From JBBQAA01 sp038276395 (lineage in GTDB: Bacteria; Actinomycetota; Thermoleophilia; Solirubrobacterales; Solirubrobacteraceae), in contig JBBQAA010000002.1 of the NCBI GenBank assembly GCA_038276395.1, forward strand, positions 1 to 64,000: DNA of 64,000 nucleotides. Direction: 5' to 3'. This document shows positions 59,789 through 64,000 of this stretch, piece after piece. The stretch's first letter is position 1, and every line of letters starts with the position of its first letter. The position numbers and the translations under genes were made by a program. The notes below the pieces were generated by a model that saw only the letters and a program-made list of their open reading frames with translations, was not told where the DNA came from and did no database searches.

Positions 59789-60573
59789 CGGGCGCTCTGG
59801 CCGGCCGGCGGTTCCTCGTCACCGGCGTGGCCACCAAGGACTCGATCGCCTGGGCGGTCGCGGCGCGGCTGCAGGAGGCGGGGGCGGAGGTGGCGTTGAC
59901 CTCCTTCGGGCGCGTGGCGCGGCTCACGGCGCGGGCGGCGGCGCGACTGCCGGTGCCGCCCGGCGAGGGCGAGATCCTCGAGTGGGACGCGAGCGCCGCG
60001 GGCGCGGGAGAGGCGCTACGGAAGCAGGTGGCGGAGCGGTGGGACGCGCTCGACGGCGTGCTCCACGCCGTCGCCTTCGCCGCGCCGGAGGCGGTCGGCG
60101 GCGGCTTCCTGTCCGCGCCGGCGGCGAGCGCCGAGGCCGCCTTCCGCGTCTCGGCGTTCTCCCTCAAGGACCTCGCGGCCGGGCTCGCGCCGTTCATGCC
60201 GGCGGGCGGGAGCGTCGTCGGCCTGACCTTCGACGGCACCCGCGCGTGGCCTCTCTACGACTGGATGGGCGTGGCCAAGGCCGCGCTCGAGGCCACGGCG
60301 CGCTACTGCGCGCGGGACCTCGGCCCGCGGGGCGTGCGCGTGAACCTCGTCGCCGCCGGGCCACTCGCCACGCTCGCGGCCGGGGGGATCCCCGGGTTCG
60401 GGGAACTGGCGGCGCGCTGGGAGGAGGGCGCACCCCTTGGCTGGGACACGAACGACCCCGGCCCGGTGGCTGACGCCGTCTGCTTCCTGCTCTCCGACGC
60501 TGCGCGCGGGATCACGGGAGGGATCCTGCACGTCGACGGGGGCTTCCACGCCCTCGGCGCTCCCGGCGCGTGA
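59785..60573 (+). CDS. fabI: Enoyl-ACP reductase, InhA-like FabI
   Basis: A 262-aa SDR-type enoyl-ACP reductase. The start GRRFLVTGVATKDSIAWAVA is the FabI/InhA cofactor loop, and the catalytic PLYDWMGVAKAALE puts Tyr158 and Lys165 at exactly the InhA positions. ITGGILHVDGGFHA ends the fold. It performs the final NADH-dependent reduction of each elongation cycle. Overlaps fabF (GTGA) and the membrane protein downstream (GTGA). Confidence 0.93.
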   Translation: MTGALAGRRFLVTGVATKDSIAWAVAARLQEAGAEVALTSFGRVARLTARAAARLPVPPGEGEILEWDASAAGAGEALRKQVAERWDALDGVLHAVAFAAPEAVGGGFLSAPAASAEAAFRVSAFSLKDLAAGLAPFMPAGGSVVGLTFDGTRAWPLYDWMGVAKAALEATARYCARDLGPRGVRVNLVAAGPLATLAAGGIPGFGELAARWEEGAPLGWDTNDPGPVADAVCFLLSDAARGITGGILHVDGGFHALGAPGA

Positions 60574-61172
60574 GCCGCTGGCGCCCGGGACCGGCTCGCC
60601 TCGCGAAGCTCGTCGCCGGCCTGTGGCTCTTCGGGACCGGCGAGGCGCTCGTGGTCAACGCCCGGTTCGGCAACTCCCCGTGGAGCGTCCTCGCCCAGGG
60701 TGTCGCGAGGCACACGCCGCTGTCGATCGGCACGGCGACGATCGTCATCTCGGCCCTCGTGCTGCTCGCGTGGATCCCGCTGCGGCAGGCGCCCGGCCTC
60801 GGCACGATCCTCAACGCGATCCTCGTCGGCGTGGCGATCGACGTCACGCTCGGGTTCCTCGCCGCCGACCCGGGAGGCGGGGTCCGCGTGGTCGAACTCG
60901 CCGGCGGCATCCTCTGCGTCGCCGCCGGCAGCGGGCTCTACCTGACCTGCGCGCTCGCCCCCGGCCCGCGCGACGGCCTAATGACCGGCCTGCACCGGCG
61001 CTTCGGGTTCCGCGTCGGGAGCGCGCGCACGGGCGTCGAGCTGAGCGCCCTCGTCGCGGGAGCGCTGCTCGGCGGACGCTTCGGGGTGGGGACGCTCCTC
61101 TTCGCGGTCTCGATCGGCCCGCTCGTCGCGCTCGCGCTGCGCGCCCAGGGGGCCGAGGTCGCGCGGCTGTGA
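60570..61172 (+). CDS. YczE/YitT-family membrane protein
   Basis: A 200-aa membrane protein with about five or six hydrophobic segments (LVAGLWLFGTGEALVV, ATIVISALVLLAWIPL, ILNAILVGVAIDVTLGFLAA, VVELAGGILCVAAGSGLYLT, ALVAGALLGG, LLFAVSIGPLVALAL), with YczE/YyaS/YitT features such as NARFGNSPWSVLAQG and GPRDGLMTGL. The function is unknown; it may move a small molecule or act in membrane stress. Its GTG overlaps the fabI stop, so it is the last gene of the fatty-acid transcript. Confidence 0.85.
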   Translation: MSRWRPGPARLAKLVAGLWLFGTGEALVVNARFGNSPWSVLAQGVARHTPLSIGTATIVISALVLLAWIPLRQAPGLGTILNAILVGVAIDVTLGFLAADPGGGVRVVELAGGILCVAAGSGLYLTCALAPGPRDGLMTGLHRRFGFRVGSARTGVELSALVAGALLGGRFGVGTLLFAVSIGPLVALALRAQGAEVARL

Positions 61173-61372
61173 GGAAGGAGGCCGGGACCGGGGCGTCGAT
61201 TCGTCGGTCTCATCCAGCGCAGGCGGGCGAAGGCACCGAAGCCGTCGTGTCACGACTGTTCTGTTCACCTCCCCGCTCCGCAACTGCGAGGATGTAACGA
61301 AGCGACGCCGCCCGCCGCTGCCTCCGAACCCCTCCTTCCCGAGCTCGGCCCGGCCGGCGCCACCGGCGACGG

Positions 61373-62122
61373 CTAGAGGAACAGGTCCTCCGCCACCGGC
61401 CGCACGAGCGCCGCGGCACCCGGCCCATCCTCCGCGACCACGAACCGCCCGAGCCCCGAGACCACGACCGCAGGCTCCCGCGAGTCCTTCGCGCGCGCGA
61501 GATCCGCCGCCCCGCAGACGAGATCGGCCACGGCCAGCACGGTCGCGCTGAGCTCCCGCCCCGCGGAGTCGGCACGCCCCCGCCAGTCCTCGAGCACGTC
61601 GAAACCCGCCGCGCCGATGGCCACGTCGGTCTGCCCGAGCCGCCACGCGCGCCCGAAGGAGTCGGCGACGAGCACCGCGGGGGCCACGCCGAGGCGCTCC
61701 CGCAGCCCTGCGCGGATCCGCCGCGCCGAGGCGTCCGGGTCGACCGGCAGCAGCACGAGCACACCCTCCTCCGGCGCGTTCGAGGCGTCGACCCCCGCGT
61801 TCGCGCACACGAACCCGTGGTGGGTGCGGCAGATGAGCACCCCGCGCTCGGCGCGGACGAGCTCGGCCGACTCCTCAAGGACGACCTGCACGTGGCGCGG
61901 GTCCTTGGCGTGCTCAGCGGCGAGAGCGCGCGCCCGCACGCCGGGCACCACGTCGGCCAGCCGCCGCAATCGGCCCTCGGCCTTCGACACCGCCTTGTGG
62001 GAGAGCACGAGGACGTCCTCCGCCCCGAGCCCCCCGCCCGCCGCCCTCGCCACGAGCGCCGCGAGATCGTGGCCCGGCGGGATCTCCGGGAGGCCGGGGA
62101 GCGCCCGGGCGGTGAGCCTCAC
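61373..62122 (-). CDS. cofE: Coenzyme F420-0:L-glutamate ligase
   Basis: A 249-aa CofE (FbiB N-terminal) protein: VLVLSHKAVSKAEGRLRRLA, RTHHGFVCANAGVDASN, VLVADSFGRAWRLGQTDVAI and LVCGAADLARAKDSREP. It adds gamma-linked glutamates to F420-0 with GTP. The C-terminal nitroreductase-like (FMN) domain found in mycobacterial FbiB is absent; this is the short CofE form. Its GTG overlaps the cofC stop by GTGA, giving the order cofD-cofC-cofE in transcription. The 200-nt spacer to the membrane protein holds no gene. Confidence 0.9.
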   Translation of the reverse strand: MRLTARALPGLPEIPPGHDLAALVARAAGGGLGAEDVLVLSHKAVSKAEGRLRRLADVVPGVRARALAAEHAKDPRHVQVVLEESAELVRAERGVLICRTHHGFVCANAGVDASNAPEEGVLVLLPVDPDASARRIRAGLRERLGVAPAVLVADSFGRAWRLGQTDVAIGAAGFDVLEDWRGRADSAGRELSATVLAVADLVCGAADLARAKDSREPAVVVSGLGRFVVAEDGPGAAALVRPVAEDLFL

Positions 62123-62787
62123 ACCACGGAGGCGCGCGTGAGCTGCGCGAGCAGCCCCCGCGTGTGCGCCGCGCCGCCGCGCGTGGCCGCGAGCCGCTCC
62201 CGCAGCGCAAGGAGATCGGCCGGCGTGTCGACGTCGAGCGCGAGCGAGGAGACCTCGACCACCTCGTGGGCGACGCCCGCCTCGCCCGCGTGCGCCACGT
62301 GGCGCTCGCGCGACCCCGGTCCGAAGGCGGGATCGAGCGCCCCCGGCGGCGTCAGCACTAGCGCGTTGGTGCCCGTGCCGTGGCGGTCGGGCACGATGAC
62401 GACCTCCGGGCCTCCGGGGCGCGGCCGCGCGAGCAGGGCGTCGAGCTCGGCCGGGTCGAGCGCGGGGCAATCGCCGGGCACGAGCACGAGCCGCTCGTAG
62501 CCGTCCGCCTGGGCGCGGGCGATGGCCATGCGGGCCGCCGCGCACTGCCCGGTCTCGGCCTCGTCCTCGGCGACGTCGGCGCCGTGGCCCGCGGCCAGCC
62601 GCTGCGCGGTCAGCTCGCCGGTGACGACGAGGATGCCGTCGAGTGAGGGCGTGCGCCGCAGCGCGGTCAGCACGTCGGCGAACATCGACTCGGCCAGCGC
62701 CCGGCGCGGCCCCTCCGGGAGATCCCCGGCGAGCCGCTGCTTGGCGGCGGTGAAGGACTTGACGGGAAGGGCGGCAAGGGTGCGCAC
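62119..62787 (-). CDS. cofC: 2-phospho-L-lactate (PEP) guanylyltransferase
   Basis: A 222-aa nucleotidyltransferase: ALPVKSFTAAKQRLAGDLP (the N-terminal Lys-rich loop), ILVVTGELTAQRLAAGHGAD, RLVLVPGDCPALDP and DRHGTGTNALVL, all CofC signatures. In actinobacteria FbiD uses phosphoenolpyruvate with GTP to make the activated donor for CofD. The start ATG is 12 nt downstream of the cofD stop. Confidence 0.92.
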   Translation of the reverse strand: MRTLAALPVKSFTAAKQRLAGDLPEGPRRALAESMFADVLTALRRTPSLDGILVVTGELTAQRLAAGHGADVAEDEAETGQCAAARMAIARAQADGYERLVLVPGDCPALDPAELDALLARPRPGGPEVVIVPDRHGTGTNALVLTPPGALDPAFGPGSRERHVAHAGEAGVAHEVVEVSSLALDVDTPADLLALRERLAATRGGAAHTRGLLAQLTRASVV

Positions 62788-62799
62788 GGCCTCGGAACG

Positions 62800-63714
62800 C
62801 TACTCGCGCTCCGCCGCCGCCTCGAGCGCCTCCGCGGCGACTCGGCGCCGCCCCGCCGCGTCGGCCATGAGGACGTCGGCCACACACGTCGGCAGTCCCG
62901 TCGCGGGGGAGTCGGCGAGCAGCACGTCGGCGAGGCCCGCGTAGAGCGCCGCGACCCCGTCGGAGTCGAGTGTCCGCCCCGCCCACTCCATGCACACCGC
63001 GGTCGGGCCCTTGACGACGGCGCCGTCAACGAGCGGGGAGACGGCGACGACCGGCGCGGAGGAGGCGGCGAGCGCCTCGCGCACGCCGGGGACGGCGAGA
63101 ATCGGGCCGATCGAGATGATCGGGTTCGAGGGGCCGATGAGGATCGCCCGCGCGCCCGCCAGCGCCTCGTGGACCTCAGGGGTTGCCTGGGCGGACGCCG
63201 CGCCCGCGAACTCGACGTGCTCGACCGGCCCGGCGCCGTGCGCGACGATCATCCACTCCTGCAGCTCCCAGTCCCGCCCTCCAGCCCGGACCCGCGTGCG
63301 GACCGGGTCGTCGGAGGCGGGAAGCACGCGTGCGCGCACCCCGAAGCCCCGCGCGAGCGCGCCGAGGGCGTCGGTCAGCCGCTCCCCGCGTGCGAGGCGC
63401 TCGGCGCGGTCGAGCGCGACGGCCAGGTCGCGGTCCCCGAGGTTGAACCACACCTCGCGGCCGAGCGCGCGGAGCTGATCCATCGCATGGAAGGTGTCGT
63501 CGCGCAGCCCCCACCCGCGCTCGTCGATCGCGTCGGCCAGCCAGAAGATGCACAGGTCGGGATCGGGAGAGACGTGGGCGCCGTAGATCTCCACGTCGTC
63601 GCCCGTGTTGGCGATGACGACGAGGTCCTCGCCGCCCACCACGTCGAGCATCCCGCGCGCGAGCTTCGCGCCGCCGGTGCCACCGGCGAGGACGACGACG
63701 GGACCCTGACCCAC
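62800..63714 (-). CDS. cofD: 2-phospho-L-lactate transferase
   Basis: A 304-aa CofD (FbiA) protein: VVVLAGGTGGAKLARGMLDV is the nucleotide-binding opening, followed by VIANTGDDVEIYGAHVSPD, FNLGDRDLAVALDRAERLA, GPSNPIISIGPILAVPGVR and AVSPLVDGAVVKGPT. It joins the guanylylated donor to FO, forming dehydro-F420-0. First gene of cofD-cofC-cofE. GTG 63714 is 10 nt after TAGCCT (minus strand; plus 63725-63730), leaderless. Confidence 0.94.
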   Translation of the reverse strand: MGQGPVVVLAGGTGGAKLARGMLDVVGGEDLVVIANTGDDVEIYGAHVSPDPDLCIFWLADAIDERGWGLRDDTFHAMDQLRALGREVWFNLGDRDLAVALDRAERLARGERLTDALGALARGFGVRARVLPASDDPVRTRVRAGGRDWELQEWMIVAHGAGPVEHVEFAGAASAQATPEVHEALAGARAILIGPSNPIISIGPILAVPGVREALAASSAPVVAVSPLVDGAVVKGPTAVCMEWAGRTLDSDGVAALYAGLADVLLADSPATGLPTCVADVLMADAAGRRRVAAEALEAAAERE

Positions 63715-63724
63715 GTGGGCGGCG

Positions 63725-63736
63725 AGGCTATAGCGT
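63725..63736. promoter_or_regulatory. Back-to-back -10 hexamers, cofD / HMG-CoA lyase
   Basis: AGGCTATAGCGT is the minus-strand -10 TAGCCT (63725-63730) immediately followed by the plus-strand -10 TAGCGT (63731-63736). Both start codons are 8-10 nt away. The divergent promoters abut without a gap, so one RNA polymerase would exclude the other. Confidence 0.6.
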
Positions 63737-63744
63737 CCGCGCGC

Positions 63745-64000
63745 ATGGACGCGCTGCCCGCCCTCCCCGCCAAGGTGAGGATCCGCGAGGTCGGCCCGCG
63801 CGACGGCTTTCAGAACGAGCCCGAGCGGATCGCGACCGCCGACAAGATCGCGCTCATCGACCGCCTCGCGCGCACCGGCCTCGAGCGCCTCGAGGTCACC
63901 TCGTTCGTTCGCGGCGACGTCATCCCCCAGCTCGCCGATGCCGCCGAGGTCCTGGCCGCGATCGACGTGCCAGACGGGGTCGAGCTCTCCGTGCTCGTCC
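63745..64000 (+). CDS. mvaB: Hydroxymethylglutaryl-CoA lyase, right part cut by window edge
   Basis: The first 85 codons only. VRIREVGPRDGFQNEPERIA is the HMG-CoA lyase opening (metal-binding Asp in RDG), followed by IALIDRLARTGLERLEVTSF. HMG-CoA lyase cleaves HMG-CoA to acetoacetate and acetyl-CoA, in leucine breakdown; other DRE-TIM lyases (citramalate or isopropylmalate synthase) are less likely because of FQNE. ATG is 8 nt after TAGCGT. Confidence 0.88.
   Translation, partial: MDALPALPAKVRIREVGPRDGFQNEPERIATADKIALIDRLARTGLERLEVTSFVRGDVIPQLADAAEVLAAIDVPDGVELSVLV

Noticed and set aside
1..64000. tRNA, rRNA or CRISPR elements
   Set aside because: No GTTCGA/TTCRANNC T-loop with a plausible cloverleaf, no rRNA core sequences and no regularly spaced direct repeats were found; the only direct repeat pair is at 57357-57427.

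Overview
The window is very GC-rich bacterial DNA, densely packed on both strands, with many GTG starts and 4-base ATGA/GTGA gene overlaps. The gene content points to an actinobacterium: a one-piece FbiC, a cofE-cofC-cofD coenzyme F420 set, an InhA-type FabI, a DnaQ-UvrC fusion, a DivIVA-domain protein, a PucR regulator and crotonyl-CoA carboxylase/reductase together with ethylmalonyl-CoA mutase. The style (many leaderless-looking genes with TAnnnT a few bases before the start codon) suggests a deep soil lineage such as Thermoleophilia/Solirubrobacterales. That placement is inference from gene content only. No tRNA, rRNA, CRISPR array, transposase or prophage was seen.

Layout. 1-8.7 kb: carbohydrate-active and redox enzymes (partial clan-A glycosidase, truncated hemoglobin, secreted GH2 enzyme, MDR reductase, thiolase-like enzyme, aldo/keto reductase, LPG-synthase-type membrane protein). 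8.7-14 kb: VOC protein, an ABC exporter (ATPase plus FtsX-type permease) co-transcribed with a lipoprotein phosphoesterase, and a PNPOx-fold protein. 14-21 kb: a large LuxR/AAA regulator coupled to a small GNAT-like protein, a VIT1/CCC1 iron transporter, a CrtI-like oxidoreductase and two damaged genes. 20.6-26.3 kb: an operon (AAA ATPase, meaB, 50-aa membrane protein, GNAT) close to ethylmalonyl-CoA mutase. 26-33 kb: DivIVA-domain protein, a metallo-beta-lactamase/clpS/hydrolase operon, secreted esterase, LOG protein and DJ-1/PfpI protein. 33-38 kb: desaturase remnant, PucR regulator, an unusual two-domain DNA-binding protein coupled to clpP, and a secreted esterase. 38-42.6 kb: ccr, then the eroded remains of a CO-dehydrogenase-type (cox) locus (coxS stub, truncated coxE, frameshifted mocA, coxG). 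42.7-53 kb: c-di-GMP enzyme, corA, MarR/MFS drug efflux pair, lipoprotein, DnaQ-UvrC, ygfZ and small proteins. 53-64 kb: SsuA/THI5-like lipoprotein, fbiC, the type II fatty-acid cluster fabD-fabG-acpP-fabF-fabI with a membrane protein, the cofE-cofC-cofD operon, and the start of an HMG-CoA lyase running off the right edge.

How it fits together. Ccr makes ethylmalonyl-CoA from crotonyl-CoA, Ecm is the B12 mutase that follows, and MeaB is the G-protein that protects such mutases, so the window holds much of an ethylmalonyl-CoA route. FbiC makes the deazaflavin FO, and CofC/CofD/CofE turn it into F420; four of the F420 genes lie within 10 kb.

Two cross-cutting observations stand out. First, over twenty transcription units carry a TAnnnT hexamer 6-11 nt before the start codon, which fits leaderless transcription and was used to choose starts. 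Second, at least eight accessory genes carry single-base indels, mostly losses in G/C runs, or internal deletions. Either this is a decaying accessory gene set or the assembly has indel errors; the sequence alone cannot decide.
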